Source of the DNA: Bacteroidota bacterium
Lineage (GTDB): Bacteria > Bacteroidota > Bacteroidia > 2-12-FULL-35-15
Direction of reading: 5' to 3'
Assembly (NCBI GenBank): GCA_947479085.1
Contig: CANJYB010000008.1
Span: forward strand, 92,757-156,756
Length of the DNA stretch: 64,000 nt
Below are positions 54,368-64,000 of this stretch, piece by piece. A program made the position numbers and the translations under genes. The stretch's first letter is position 1. The number at the start of each line of letters is the position of its first letter. A model generated the notes under the pieces. The model saw only the letters and a list, made by a program, of their open reading frames with translations, ran no database searches and had not been told where the DNA came from.

Positions 54368-56491
54368 TTATACATTAGCCGCTTTAGCACCTTTCGCTTT
54401 TGCAATTACTTCTTCCGAAGTATTTTTAGGAGCTTCATCATAATGTGAAAATTCCATGGTAGAAGTTGCACGTCCTGATGTAATCGTACGCAATGTAGTT
54501 ACATAACCAAACATTTCACTCAATGGCACTTTCGCTTTAATAACCTGCGAACCTGCTCTCTGATCCATTCCTTCTATCTGACCTCTTCTTTTGTTTAAGT
54601 CACCTACCACATCACCCATGTTTTGTTCTGGGGTAAGTACTTCTATTTTCATAATTGGTTCTAACAAAATTGGTTTTGCTTTTGGCACAGCCTCACGGAA
54701 TGCAGTACGGGCACATATCTCGAAAGATAACGCATCTGAATCCACATTGTGATAAGAACCATCTTTTAAGGTAACTTTTAATGTATCCATTGGGTAACCA
54801 GCCAATACACCGTTCACCATTGCTGCTCTAAATCCTTTTTCTACTGCTGGAATAAACTCACGTGGAATATTACCTCCCGAAATTTCGTTTACAAATTGCA
54901 ATCCGCCTGCTTTAGTTGTTATGTCAAAATCAGCATCTACAGGAGAAAGGCTGAATTGAATATCAGCAAACTTACCTCTACCACCTGTTTGTTTTTTATA
55001 AACCTCACGATGATTTACAGTTCCTACAATCGTTTCTTTGTATGCCACTTGTGGTGGTCCCTGGTTTACTTCTACTTTAAACTCTCTTCTTAAACGGTCA
55101 ACAATGATCTCTAAGTGAAGCTCACCCATTCCGCTCACAATCGTCTGACCGCTATCTTCGTCCGTTTTAACACGGAAGGTAGGATCCTCTTCTGCAAGTT
55201 TGTTTAATGAAACACCTAATTTATCCAAATCCGCTTGAGTTTTAGGCTCAATGGCAATACCGATAACCGGCTCAGGGAAATTCATTGCTTCCAATACAAT
55301 CGGATGTTTTTCATCACATAATGTATCTCCTGTTTTAATATCTTTAAATCCAACTGCTGCTCCGATATCTCCTGCTTCAATAAAATCAATAGCATTTTGT
55401 TTGTTTGCATGCATCTGGAAAATACGGGAGATACGCTCCTTGTTTCCACTACGTGTATTCAAAACATAAGAACCTGCATCCAATCTGCCGGAATAAGCAC
55501 GAAAGAAACACAAACGACCAACAAAAGGGTCAGTTGCTATCTTAAATGCAAGAGCAGTAAAAGGCTCATTAACATCCGGTTTACGGGTAACCTCTAATTC
55601 TGTATCAGGATTAATTCCGGTGATATGTTCTTTGTCCATTGGGCTTGGCATCAATTCCATAACCAAATCCAACATTGTTTGAACACCTTTATTTTTAAAA
55701 GCAGAACCGCAAAGCATTGGTACCACTTTATTGTGGATACAAGCCTGGCGCAATGCCGTCAATACTTCTCTTTCTGTAATTGAATTAGGATCTTCAAAGA
55801 ATTTCTCCATCAATTTATCATCAAATTCAGCAATCGCTTCAAGTAATTTACCTCTCCACTCAGCCACATCTGCCAACATATCTTCAGGAATAGGAACTTC
55901 TTTAAAAGTCATTCCTTTATCTGCTTCATTCCATACAATTCCTCTGTTATTAATCAAATCAACAACACCGATAAAGTTCTCTTCAGAACCTATTGGCAAT
56001 TGCAATGGTAATGGATTGCCTCCCAATACTTCTTTTACCTGTTTTACTACATTTAAAAAGTCAGCACCCGAACGGTCCATTTTATTAACAAAACCCAAAC
56101 GGGTTACGTTATAGTTATTTGCAAGTCTCCAGTTAGTTTCCGATTGCGGCTCAACACCATCAACTGCCGAAAACAAAAACACCAATCCGTCCAATACACG
56201 TAACGAACGATTCACCTCAACTGTAAAGTCAACGTGTCCCGGAGTATCAATAATATTTACTTTGTATTGCTGATCTCTGTATTTCCAGAAACAGGTGGTA
56301 GCAGCCGAAGTAATTGTTATACCTCTTTCCTGCTCCTGAACCATCCAGTCCATAGTAGCAGCTCCATCATGCACCTCCCCTATCTTGTGATTAACACCTG
56401 TATAGTATAGGATACGCTCCGTACAGGTGGTTTTACCTGCATCAATGTGAGCAGCAATTCCAATGTTTCTTGTAAATCTTAAATCAGCCAT
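54368..56491 (-). CDS. fusA: elongation factor G
   Basis: 707 residues. GTPase motifs are AHIDAGKTT (G1), DTPGHVDF (G3) and [10 protein letters not shown] (G4), followed by domains II to V of a translocase ([58 protein letters not shown]). EF-G catalyses translocation of tRNA and mRNA and, with RRF, ribosome recycling. Third gene of the str operon. All catalytic residues are present, including the switch II His in GHVDF. Confidence 0.97.
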   Translation of the reverse strand: MADLRFTRNIGIAAHIDAGKTTCTERILYYTGVNHKIGEVHDGAATMDWMVQEQERGITITSAATTCFWKYRDQQYKVNIIDTPGHVDFTVEVNRSLRVLDGLVFLFSAVDGVEPQSETNWRLANNYNVTRLGFVNKMDRSGADFLNVVKQVKEVLGGNPLPLQLPIGSEENFIGVVDLINNRGIVWNEADKGMTFKEVPIPEDMLADVAEWRGKLLEAIAEFDDKLMEKFFEDPNSITEREVLTALRQACIHNKVVPMLCGSAFKNKGVQTMLDLVMELMPSPMDKEHITGINPDTELEVTRKPDVNEPFTALAFKIATDPFVGRLCFFRAYSGRLDAGSYVLNTRSGNKERISRIFQMHANKQNAIDFIEAGDIGAAVGFKDIKTGDTLCDEKHPIVLEAMNFPEPVIGIAIEPKTQADLDKLGVSLNKLAEEDPTFRVKTDEDSGQTIVSGMGELHLEIIVDRLRREFKVEVNQGPPQVAYKETIVGTVNHREVYKKQTGGRGKFADIQFSLSPVDADFDITTKAGGLQFVNEISGGNIPREFIPAVEKGFRAAMVNGVLAGYPMDTLKVTLKDGSYHNVDSDALSFEICARTAFREAVPKAKPILLEPIMKIEVLTPEQNMGDVVGDLNKRRGQIEGMDQRAGSQVIKAKVPLSEMFGYVTTLRTITSGRATSTMEFSHYDEAPKNTSEEVIAKAKGAKAANV

Positions 56492-56568
56492 TTCTTTATT
56501 AAATCCTAAAATCTTATTGTTAAATTTTTATTGCCTATTGAATAATTGCCTGTTGCAAAATTATTTCA

Positions 56569-57039
56569 CTAGAATCTGAAATGAGAGAATGCTTTATTAG
56601 CCTCTGCCATTTTATGAACATCTTCTTTCTTTTTAAAAGCTGCTCCTTCTTCTTTTGCACCTGCAATAATTTCTCCGGCCAGTTTCTGAGCCATCGATTT
56701 TTCATTACGTTTACGTGCATATAATATCATCCATTTAATTCCCATAGAAAGTTTTCTTTCTGGGCGAATTTCAGATGGAATCTGAAAAGTAGCTCCACCT
56801 ACTCTTCGGCTTCTTACTTCCACAGCTGGAGTTACGTTAGTCAACGCTTTTTTAAATACTTCTAAACCGTTTGTATCCGGTGTTCTTTTTTCAACGATAT
56901 CTATCGCCTCATAAAACACATCATACGATTTACTTTTTTTACCATCATACATCAGGTTGTTTACAAAACGTGTTACCAAAATATCATTGAATTTTGGATC
57001 AGGTAAAAGAATTCTTTTTTTTGCTTTGGTTTTTCTCAT
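56569..57039 (-). CDS. rpsG: 30S ribosomal protein S7
   Basis: 156 residues, full length. Signature [50 protein letters not shown]7 nucleates the 30S head at 16S helix 28-29 and can repress the str operon in other bacteria. Separated from rpsL by 91 bp containing a hairpin repeat. Confidence 0.97.
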   Translation of the reverse strand: MRKTKAKKRILLPDPKFNDILVTRFVNNLMYDGKKSKSYDVFYEAIDIVEKRTPDTNGLEVFKKALTNVTPAVEVRSRRVGGATFQIPSEIRPERKLSMGIKWMILYARKRNEKSMAQKLAGEIIAGAKEEGAAFKKKEDVHKMAEANKAFSHFRF

Positions 57040-57094
57040 TATTACTAAGAATTAAATCTTTGTTATTTTTTATTAAGTCTCTCTCCTATTTTCT

Positions 57095-57133
57095 CCTCTC
57101 CTTTGGAGAGGGGATTAAGGGGGAGGTGTCTTA
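57095..57133. repeat. hairpin repeat between rpsL and rpsG
   Basis: CCTCTCC TTT GGAGAGG followed by a GGATTAAGGGGGAGG tract, touching the rpsL stop codon (57131-57133). This looks like a dispersed Bacteroidota palindrome rather than a conserved str-operon element; it has no T run on the minus strand, so full termination is unlikely. Confidence 0.6.
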
Positions 57134-57535
57134 TTTTTTCTTCGGTGCTGCTTTTGCTGCTCCTGCTTTTGGCTTTTTAGTTCCGTATTTACTTCTTCTT
57201 TGGTTTCTGCCATCCACACCGGATGTATCCAATGCCCCACGAACAATGTGATAACGAACTCCAGGTAAATCTTTCACCCTTCCTCCGCGTATCAACACAA
57301 TACTGTGTTCCTGCAAATTATGACCTTCTCCCGGAATATAAGCATTCACTTCCTTCTTGTTTGTCAAACGAACACGCGCTACTTTACGCATTGCAGAGTT
57401 CGGTTTTTTAGGAGTTGTGGTGTACACACGTGTACAAACTCCACGTTTTTGCGGGCATGAATCCAACGCTGCTGACTTACTTTTGTTAGCTGCTTTTAGT
57501 CTTCCTTTACGCACTAATTGTGATATTGTAGGCAT
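57131..57535 (-). CDS. rpsL: 30S ribosomal protein S12
   Basis: 134 residues. Conserved [11 protein letters not shown], the decoding-site loop [18 protein letters not shown], and [20 protein letters not shown]. The Lys in TPKKPNS, the classical streptomycin-resistance position, is wild type. The C-terminus is extended by a basic Ala/Lys tail ([14 protein letters not shown]), common in Bacteroidota. First gene of the str operon. Confidence 0.97.
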   Translation of the reverse strand: MPTISQLVRKGRLKAANKSKSAALDSCPQKRGVCTRVYTTTPKKPNSAMRKVARVRLTNKKEVNAYIPGEGHNLQEHSIVLIRGGRVKDLPGVRYHIVRGALDTSGVDGRNQRRSKYGTKKPKAGAAKAAPKKK

Positions 57536-57601
57536 TTCTTTATTTTTTGTTGTTAATCAATTTGATATAAATAAAATACATCCCCTTTTTTTTAGGGACG
57601 G

Positions 57602-57631
57602 CAAAGGTAATAAAGTATTTATTATAAACAA
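57602..57631 (-). promoter_or_regulatory. promoter of the str operon
   Basis: On the minus strand TTG (57631-57629) and TACCTTTG (57609-57602) are exactly 19 bases apart, matching the Bacteroidota -33/-7 consensus. The leader before rpsL is about 60 bases. Confidence 0.75.
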
Positions 57632-58165
57632 CAAGTGGTTGAAAATATTTTTTCTGGGCAGTAAAGTGATTTTTAAGGGAATATTAGCCCTTAATGCGAT
57701 TAACCTATATATTATAGTCGCAAAATTTACCATTTTACGCTTCACCAACAGCAATCCATTAAGTAACATTCCATTTTGCAAAATGATTAAGTGGAGAAAG
57801 GTTGTCAACAATTGATGTAAACTCTTGCAACATATTATACTCCATTACTAAACAGCCGGTGAAAATACAGATTTATTTAATCAAGTTCCAAGGTTTTCTT
57901 ATATTCTGCCATTCCAAGCAACAATGCCACAAAGAAGGAAGAGCATCCACCGAACAAAACGCAACTCTATCCATAAGTTTATTACTAAATAATCAAGATG
58001 TTAATGCTGCCAATCTGCCTAAAAGGACGTGCATAGGGGATTTAAAGTTCTTTGGTTGAATAAATAATGATTATGCCCCTTTTCGGGTTTCGGAAGGAGT
58101 ATAAAAACTGATTTTTTGCATTTCGTATATCTGTTTTTTGAATAAATCAGGTCCATCGGTGTATG
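57632..58165. other. intergenic region, no gene seen
   Basis: Short frames exist on both strands but none has a plausible start context, protein-like composition or a recognisable domain. I see nothing else before the 21-bp array. Confidence 0.4.
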
Positions 58166-58312
58166 CGGATGCTCTTTTACCGTATGCGGATGAAGATTTC
58201 ACGAACGTGAAAATGGTTTTCACGTTCATGAAAAAGCCATCGGCATACGCGGATGGAGCATCGGCATGTGTGAAAATAGTCTTCCCGCATACGAAAAAGC
58301 TATCAGAATAAG
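58166..58312. repeat. tandem array of degenerate 21-bp units (seven units)
   Basis: Seven units in exact 21-bp register from 58166. Units open with CGGATG, TGAAAA or CGAAAA and close with TATG, AACG, TTCA, TACG or TGTG. The junctions form small palindromes (TTCACGAACGTGAA, CCGTATGCGG). Located downstream of the minus-strand gene ending at 58367 and upstream of the str operon promoter. Confidence 0.75.
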
Positions 58313-58366
58313 CTATTCAACCATTGGAAACACTAAATAATGAAGAAAACTGAAGCAACCCGCCCC

Positions 58367-60286
58367 CTATTCCTTAATTATCTTTCGAGTAAAACTATAA
58401 CCGGTCACATCAAAACTTATTCGCATCGAATAAATTCCTTTTGCCAGTTCAGCCACAGGGGTAATAATCCTCGATTTTCCTTCTCCGGCAGCCACCAGCT
58501 TATCCATCACCATTTGCCCGGTATAAGCAAAAATCTGCACATGCAGATTTCCTTTTAAAGGAGAAGTAAAATCAAAATTCACAAAATCATTGGAAGGGTT
58601 TGGTCCCAGGTTAGCCACTGCAATATTATCCAGCCCGTTTTCAAGTGCTATAATATCCGAATACCAATAATCACCGTTAAAGTCCGTTTGTTTCAGGCGG
58701 TAATAAGTTATTCCTGAAAAAGGTTCATAATCATAAGTAGAATAATCAATCCTTTCCACACTGTTTCCTGCACCTTGCACCTTTGCAAAAGCCTTAAAAT
58801 TCATTCCGTCCGCACTTCTTTCCAATGCAAAATAATCATTATTTGTTTCTGTCAAAGTCTCACATATCAGTTTATTAATGGTTCCTTCGCTATGGCCCGT
58901 AAACAATACAAGTTCAATAGGGAGCGAAACAATCACATTCGAAAGAATTCCACTTCCGTTAGTTCCCTGTCCCGATTGTGCTGATGAAGAGCCACCGCTG
59001 TTATTCACTCCACCTGTCCCGTTATTGGCAGTGGTAGTAATATTAGTTACAGGCTGTGGCCCCGAAAAAATAACCGTACCCTGTCCACAGCCACCACCGC
59101 CCGAATGAGTACCGGCATCACTAACACCTCCCCCATTTCCGCCATTGGCAGCAATAGTTAATGTACATCCCGCAGCTACCGAATAAGCACCGATGTCAAG
59201 CACTATACTTCCGCCACCTCCTCCGCCACCGCTACCATCATTTGCGGCAGTAGCTGGCACACCTCCGTTAGCCGAAATACTTAATCCTCCACACGCTCCG
59301 GTAGTGTTAAGTGCCAACGCCTTTATTAAAATTATTCCTCCGCCATTTCCTCCGGCTGATCCAGCACTATTATTCTGCTGGCCTCCGCCTCCTCCGCCTC
59401 CCATAAAAACCCGGTTCCCAGACACCAATCCTCCTAAAGCAATACCACCTTGGCTTTCACAACCAGCAGGACATCCTGTTGCAGTACTATTCCATCCCGG
59501 TCCACTTTGGCCACCTGCAGTATAATTACTTCCTCCTCCTCCTCCAACATTTATATTTACACCACCGCCTCCTCCATTCAGTATGTGCGACTTGCCGTAA
59601 CGATAAGCTGACAGGCTTCTTAAATAAATACTTTCCCCTTTTTCTCCGCGATTACTAGAAGCACTTATCCAATTAGTAACTACAGTATCACAGGTGGTTC
59701 CTCCCAGGTAATAATCTGCCGAACGCGCTCCACCTGCAAATCCTGATGCATTAGCATTAATATTATTTGCAACGGTAAGTGTCCCGTTTACCTGTATCGC
59801 TATCACCCCACCCCTGCCCAAAGCTCCACTCCATGCCAAAGGAGAAATGGTAGCAGCTGTAGTATAATTAGGTGTTCCAAAAGTATGGTAACTGATTACC
59901 TGCACATTTGAATTGGTTCCAATATTATAAGTATTAGTCAAAGCGGCAACAAGTGTAATGGTAGTAAAACCTGCCCCTCCCGTATGAGAACTGATAGTTC
60001 CTACCTCGTATTTTCCAGCATTCAAACCTGTACCTGATATACTTCCGAAAGTATTTGTATTGGTGGCCGTGCCCAGTGCATTATCCTGCATCTGCATAAT
60101 AATAACCTGGTCACCATCCGCAAATGACTGAGTGCCGAAAGATTGATTGGTTAATGTAAGCGCAGTACCTGCTATAGCTGTAACTTTAGCATACGAATTC
60201 AAAACCTGAGAAACAGAAAAAGAGCTGAAAAAGAATAAAGAAATAATAAAAGTATTTCTTAGAAAAATATATGGAGCTGTTTTCAT
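58367..60286 (-). CDS. Gly-rich T9SS surface protein
   Basis: 639 residues from the ATG opening MKTAPYIFLRNTFIISLFFF, a signal peptide. An N-terminal beta domain (KVTAIAGTALTLTNQSFGTQSFADGDQVIIMQMQDN) is followed by a long Gly/Ser/Asn-rich region (about residues 210-430) with many GGGGG runs, probably a flexible or fibrous segment. Then comes the LPIELVLFTGHSEG...CETLTETNNDYFALERS module and a T9SS type A sorting domain (LGPNPSNDFVNFDF ... GIYSMRISFDV). Predicted cell-surface adhesin or matrix protein. It follows the amidase gene on the same strand by 42 bp. Confidence 0.85.
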   Translation of the reverse strand: MKTAPYIFLRNTFIISLFFFSSFSVSQVLNSYAKVTAIAGTALTLTNQSFGTQSFADGDQVIIMQMQDNALGTATNTNTFGSISGTGLNAGKYEVGTISSHTGGAGFTTITLVAALTNTYNIGTNSNVQVISYHTFGTPNYTTAATISPLAWSGALGRGGVIAIQVNGTLTVANNINANASGFAGGARSADYYLGGTTCDTVVTNWISASSNRGEKGESIYLRSLSAYRYGKSHILNGGGGGVNINVGGGGGSNYTAGGQSGPGWNSTATGCPAGCESQGGIALGGLVSGNRVFMGGGGGGGQQNNSAGSAGGNGGGIILIKALALNTTGACGGLSISANGGVPATAANDGSGGGGGGGSIVLDIGAYSVAAGCTLTIAANGGNGGGVSDAGTHSGGGGCGQGTVIFSGPQPVTNITTTANNGTGGVNNSGGSSSAQSGQGTNGSGILSNVIVSLPIELVLFTGHSEGTINKLICETLTETNNDYFALERSADGMNFKAFAKVQGAGNSVERIDYSTYDYEPFSGITYYRLKQTDFNGDYWYSDIIALENGLDNIAVANLGPNPSNDFVNFDFTSPLKGNLHVQIFAYTGQMVMDKLVAAGEGKSRIITPVAELAKGIYSMRISFDVTGYSFTRKIIKE

Positions 60287-60328
60287 CGGGCAAATGGAAA
60301 TTTTATTAAGCAAAATGCAAAAACAAGT

Positions 60329-60928
60329 CTAATTTTTAAGGTAATCCACTATGTTAGTCGCAATTTCATTTTGTCCCGCTTCACTAACCAGATATTTTTT
60401 ATCATTTTCGTTCGATAAATAACCAAGTTCCAAAACCATTGCAGGGCATTTTGAATTTTTCAAAACATACAGGTTACCTGCTTTCACATTTCCTGTCCAT
60501 GGCTTATCTTTTGTTATCCTTGCAGTCAACCCGGTTGCTTTTGCAAGTGACACCTTATAATAATTATTATCCTTACTCACCGTTGCTTCCATACCATTTT
60601 GCAAAACATCATTCGAATTATTCACATGTAATGATATCATCAGGTCGGGATGCAATTCATTTATTTTTTTCACGCGTTCTTCCTGGGTAATAAACTCGTC
60701 TCTTTCCCGAACTAAAACTATCTCCAGTTTACCTTCTTTGTTTAGCAATTTAATTTTATTAGAAATAGCCTCCACAATTTTTTTCTCTGTAACATCACCA
60801 CAGGTGGCTCCGTTATCTTTGCCACCATGTGCTGCATCTATCACTATTACTTTTTTATCATTCACCGTAGTAAATGAAAAAATTAACGCTGCAAGCACAA
60901 TTCCTGAAACATAAATTCCTTTTTTCAT
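60329..60928 (-). CDS. N-acetylmuramoyl-L-alanine amidase (Amidase_3 family)
   Basis: 199 residues with an N-terminal signal or anchor (GIYVSGIVLAALIFSF). The zinc amidase core is complete: His in VIDAAHGGKDNGA, Glu in VTEKKIVEAI, His in LMISLHVNNS, and the catalytic Glu in MVLELGYLSNENDKKYL. It cleaves the bond between MurNAc and the stem peptide. The protein has no cell-wall-binding domain, so it is the minimal type. Upstream of the Gly-rich surface protein gene and possibly co-transcribed with it. Confidence 0.9.
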   Translation of the reverse strand: MKKGIYVSGIVLAALIFSFTTVNDKKVIVIDAAHGGKDNGATCGDVTEKKIVEAISNKIKLLNKEGKLEIVLVRERDEFITQEERVKKINELHPDLMISLHVNNSNDVLQNGMEATVSKDNNYYKVSLAKATGLTARITKDKPWTGNVKAGNLYVLKNSKCPAMVLELGYLSNENDKKYLVSEAGQNEIATNIVDYLKN

Positions 60929-60992
60929 CTTGTTTTTGTTTTAATGGTTAATAGTTACTTTCAGTACTCGTTTGTTGTATTCCCTGCAAATA

Positions 60993-61024
60993 AAAAAGTC
61001 CCGTTTATCTTCAGGACTTTTTTA
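60993..61024 (-). terminator. terminator of the large adhesin gene at the right edge
   Basis: AAAAAAGTCC and GGACTTTTTT arms around CGTTTATCTTCA; lies about 30 bases after the stop at 61055. Confidence 0.8.
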
Positions 61025-61054
61025 TTTTTAAAAATGTTTCAAATCTTATTCCTG

Positions 61055-64000
61055 TTATTGTCTTATAATCATAAACGAACCTTTATCATCAAACAATTTT
61101 CCATCTCCATCTTTCAGGTCAAGTATATAAAAATAAGTTCCATCCGAAGCTTTTACTCCGTTTGCCATGTGACCATCCCAGCCACCTTCCACAGTATGCC
61201 ATTCATATATCTTCAGTCCCCAGCGGTCGTATATATAAACATTCAATTCCGATACACCCGTAGTATTAATGGTAAATATATCATTCACACCATCGTCATT
61301 GGGTGTAAATACGTTTGGAATAATTACAGAATATCCCGGATATACCACCACTATAATCTCGGAGGAGTCAATACAATTTCCATTATAAGAAACATAAAGC
61401 ACAACAGGGTAAACCCCTACACTGTCAAACACGTGCACCGGATTTTCAAGTGTACTGGTGGTGCCATCTCCAAAGTTCCACAGGTAAGTAGTAGCATTGG
61501 TGCTGGTATTTGTAAATGTTACTGCCAGTGGCATGGTACCTGTTGCAGGATTTGGATTAGTGGTAAATGATGCCACCGGTGCAGGTATTCCAAACACAGT
61601 CATGGTATCCGTTTCCGAACAGCCGGTAACATTATCAGTAACAGTTATGGTATAAACTCCAGGTGCATCAGTTGTTGCCTGGTTACTGTTAGCTCCTGTA
61701 AGAATAGTTCCTGTTAATGTAGTCCATTGGTAAGTATAATTATTTCCACCGCTCGAAGCAGTACCATCCAAAGTAACTGTTGAACCGCAACCCAATTGTT
61801 GGTTCTGTCCAGCATTGGCAGTTGGAGCAGCAAGTATGGTTACAGAACTGGTTGACGAATTAGTACATGTTCCGTTAGTTGTATAAGTTATAGTATAAGT
61901 TCCCGGAGTAACAGGAAGTGCAATAACTCCTGTGGATGAATTAAGACTTCCTCCCAAAGTACTGCTGAAACTACCTCCCGCTAGTCCTGTAATAACAGGA
62001 GAAGGATTAGCTACATTCACACAGAATGGACTATTAGGATAACTGAATGTTGCATTATCAAGTGGAGTAATAGTAACCACTGTACTGTCCGATGCTGTTG
62101 CACAACCTCCTGTTCCAACAATGGTATTGATTACCGTATAAGTTCCAGGTGCAGTAGTAGTCATGTCAATTACCCCTGTAAGAGCATTAATAATTAATCC
62201 TCCCGGATGATAAGTAAAAGTTCCTGCTGTTCCGGCTCCAACATAAACAGGTGTTGGGTTCGGTTGGCTATGTTCACAATATGGTCCGTTATAATGAAAC
62301 GAAGCAACAAACAGGTTGGTAATGTTTATGGTAACTGTTGATGAATCTGGACAAGTACCATTTGTTAAATACATTACAGTATAAGTTCCGGAAGGAGATG
62401 AAATCAGAGTAATTTCACCTGTTGCTGGATTAATTATTAAACTTCCCGGGCTTGAAGAGAAAGTACCACCTGACAGGCCTGTTATTGTTGGCAATGGATT
62501 TACACCCGACTGGCAGAAAGTAGAACCCGAATAATTAAACGAAGAATTATCTCTTGGTGTAATGGTCAAGGTAATACTATCGGTCACTGATGTACATTCT
62601 CCCGCAGGGTCATTGGTAGTGTAAACAAGCACCACACTTCCTGCTGCATCATCCGCTGCTGATGGGGTGTAAGTAGCATTTGGCAAGGTATTATTATCAA
62701 ATGTTCCTGTTCCTGTAGTCGACCATGTGGCTGAACTTGCTCCCCCTCCCAAAGTTCCTGATAAGGTATAGTTAGAGGTAGCGCATATAGTTGCATCAGT
62801 TCCTGCATTAGCAGTAGCTGCCGGTTGTATGTATAAAGTAATGGCATCATTAACAGAAGAACAAGGACCGGAAGGATCATCCGAAGTAATGGTCAACACC
62901 ACACTTGCTGCAGTAATATCTGCCTGTGATGGAGTATATGTTGCATTCGGTAATGTTGAATTATCAAATGTTCCAGAACCACTGGTTGACCAGGTAATCG
63001 AACTGGTTCCCCCACTGAATGAACCTGATAAGGTATAACTGTTTCCTGAACAGATGGTATCATTTGCCGAAGCATTTACAAATGCTGCCGGATTGATGGT
63101 AATAGTGTTGGTTGCAGTATCTGCAGCACAACCACCCGCTGCGGCTATGTAATTAGTTACAGTATATATTCCCGGTGCACTTGTATTCAAATCAACAACA
63201 CCCGTGGTAGCATTAACAAAAACCAAACCTACAGGACTTGCCGAAAAAACTCCTGCACTTGACCCCACAGGGAAAGAAGGAACTGCATTTGGATTACTGA
63301 ACTGGCAATAAGTAGCTGGATTATAAATGAACGCAGCAGAAGGAGCCACCGTTACAGTTACCAAAACAGTGTCGGTCCATGGACAAGGTCCGTTAGTAGT
63401 ATAATAAACAGAATATGTTCCAAGAACACTTGGAAGTAAAGTAATAGTTCCTGTTGTTGCATCAATTACTAATCCCGCAGGTGAAGAAGCAAATGTTCCA
63501 CCTTGAAGTCCGGTAATTGTTGGAGTTGGATTTGTTCCTGTTTGACAATAAGTACCTCCTGAATAAGAGAAGTCCGAATTATCACGTGGAGTAATAGTCA
63601 ATGTCATACTGTCGGTTACACTTCCGCAAACTCCCTGAGGGTCATTCGTAGTATATATAAGTATCACACTTCCTGAAGCATCATCCGCATTAGAAGGATT
63701 ATATGTTGCAGTAGGAGAACCCGCATTATTAAATGTTCCTGTTCCGGTGCTGGTCCATGTTCCTGATGTAGCTCCACCTCCAAAACTTCCTGACAAAGTA
63801 TAATCTGTCAGTGCACATATTGTTGCATCACCTCCTGCAGTAACTGTTGCAGCAGGATTAATAGTCAGCACCATTGCATCATTCAATGAAGGACAAGGTC
63901 CTGCAGGGTCGTCAGAAATAATTGTTAAGGTAACACTTCCTGCACTGATATCAGCAGCTGAAGGAGTATAAGTTGCTCCCGGCAATGTTGCATCATCAAA
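61055..64000 (-). CDS. gliding-motility-type adhesin with PKD domain and T9SS type B sorting domain, 5' part missing
   Basis: The frame is open at the right edge (981 codons present), so the N-terminus lies outside. What is seen is a series of about 85-residue Ig-like repeats of two alternating types. One type has ATVTAGGDATICALTDYTLSG and GTFNNAGSPTATYNPS, the other has DNSDFSYSGGTYCQTG and PTPTITGLQGGTF. A PKD domain (TFTNTSTNATTYLWNFGDGTTS) and a gliding-motility-associated C-terminal domain follow (IPNVFTPNDDGVNDIFTI, VYIYDRWGLKIYEW, DGTYFYILDLKDGDG). This type B domain is used by SprB-like adhesins. Probably a very long surface protein for attachment or gliding. Confidence 0.9.
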   Translation of the reverse strand, partial: FDDATLPGATYTPSAADISAGSVTLTIISDDPAGPCPSLNDAMVLTINPAATVTAGGDATICALTDYTLSGSFGGGATSGTWTSTGTGTFNNAGSPTATYNPSNADDASGSVILIYTTNDPQGVCGSVTDSMTLTITPRDNSDFSYSGGTYCQTGTNPTPTITGLQGGTFASSPAGLVIDATTGTITLLPSVLGTYSVYYTTNGPCPWTDTVLVTVTVAPSAAFIYNPATYCQFSNPNAVPSFPVGSSAGVFSASPVGLVFVNATTGVVDLNTSAPGIYTVTNYIAAAGGCAADTATNTITINPAAFVNASANDTICSGNSYTLSGSFSGGTSSITWSTSGSGTFDNSTLPNATYTPSQADITAASVVLTITSDDPSGPCSSVNDAITLYIQPAATANAGTDATICATSNYTLSGTLGGGASSATWSTTGTGTFDNNTLPNATYTPSAADDAAGSVVLVYTTNDPAGECTSVTDSITLTITPRDNSSFNYSGSTFCQSGVNPLPTITGLSGGTFSSSPGSLIINPATGEITLISSPSGTYTVMYLTNGTCPDSSTVTINITNLFVASFHYNGPYCEHSQPNPTPVYVGAGTAGTFTYHPGGLIINALTGVIDMTTTAPGTYTVINTIVGTGGCATASDSTVVTITPLDNATFSYPNSPFCVNVANPSPVITGLAGGSFSSTLGGSLNSSTGVIALPVTPGTYTITYTTNGTCTNSSTSSVTILAAPTANAGQNQQLGCGSTVTLDGTASSGGNNYTYQWTTLTGTILTGANSNQATTDAPGVYTITVTDNVTGCSETDTMTVFGIPAPVASFTTNPNPATGTMPLAVTFTNTSTNATTYLWNFGDGTTSTLENPVHVFDSVGVYPVVLYVSYNGNCIDSSEIIVVVYPGYSVIIPNVFTPNDDGVNDIFTINTTGVSELNVYIYDRWGLKIYEWHTVEGGWDGHMANGVKASDGTYFYILDLKDGDGKLFDDKGSFMIIRQ

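Noticed and set aside
57802..58059. An 85-residue plus-strand frame upstream of the 21-bp array
   Set aside because: Odd composition, start within another frame's stop region, no domain, no promoter box; probably chance.

Overview
The window is a chromosomal segment of a member of the Bacteroidota. The grounds are a low-GC genome, promoters of the TAnnTTTG (-7) / TTTG (-33) type, many secreted proteins ending in type IX secretion (T9SS) sorting domains, a porZ-recO pair, and a str operon (rpsL-rpsG-fusA-rpsJ) without tuf. I cannot place it below phylum level. An ice-binding-type surface protein is compatible with, but does not prove, a cold or freshwater habitat.

Layout. 1-1.8 kb: a long protein of nine 65-residue zinc-binding repeats, running off the left edge on the minus strand. 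2-3 kb: an 87-bp tandem repeat block and a His-rich lipoprotein. 3-4.4 kb: mtaB (tRNA methylthiotransferase). 4.7-9.1 kb: a three-gene condensin-like operon (SMC-type ATPase, kleisin-like and MukE-like proteins) without a nuclease subunit. 9.2-10.4 kb: an MFS transporter. 10.5-13.5 kb: two neighbouring T9SS surface-protein genes, each broken by one lesion (an in-frame TAG, a one-base frameshift). 13.8-16.9 kb: small envelope, membrane and transglutaminase-like proteins. 17-21.1 kb: NRAMP-type transporter, GT-C-like membrane protein, lgt. 21.5-29.1 kb (minus): M1 peptidase, TPR protein, two T9SS cupredoxins, recO, porZ. 29.3 kb: tRNA-Arg(CCG). 29.4-36.8 kb: serine hydrolase, membrane pyrophosphatase with a 144-residue Cys-rich tail, patatin/BamA protein, BtuF-like protein. 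36.8-39.8 kb: SNF2 helicase with a degenerate Mrr-like domain plus an unknown partner. 40-41.4 kb: cystathionine beta-synthase. 41.5-42.2 kb: a CRISPR array without cas genes in the window. 42.4-53 kb: repeats and large T9SS surface proteins, one with tandem ice-binding domains. 54-57.5 kb: str operon. 58.4-64 kb: Gly-rich T9SS protein, amidase, and a gliding-motility-type adhesin running off the right edge.

How the parts relate. PorZ belongs to the machinery that attaches T9SS cargo to the surface, and at least nine other loci here encode or once encoded such cargo. The cargo genes recombine in modules: shared C-terminal domains, shared 3' hairpins, a tandem duplication.

The observations I rate highest: (a) four intergenic tandem arrays with unrelated unit sequences but the same 21-22 bp period, about two helical turns; (b) the Cys-rich tail of the pyrophosphatase; (c) the condensin operon lacking its nuclease; (d) the SNF2/degenerate-Mrr pair; (e) the orphan CRISPR array with a decayed eleventh repeat exactly one spacer length away.
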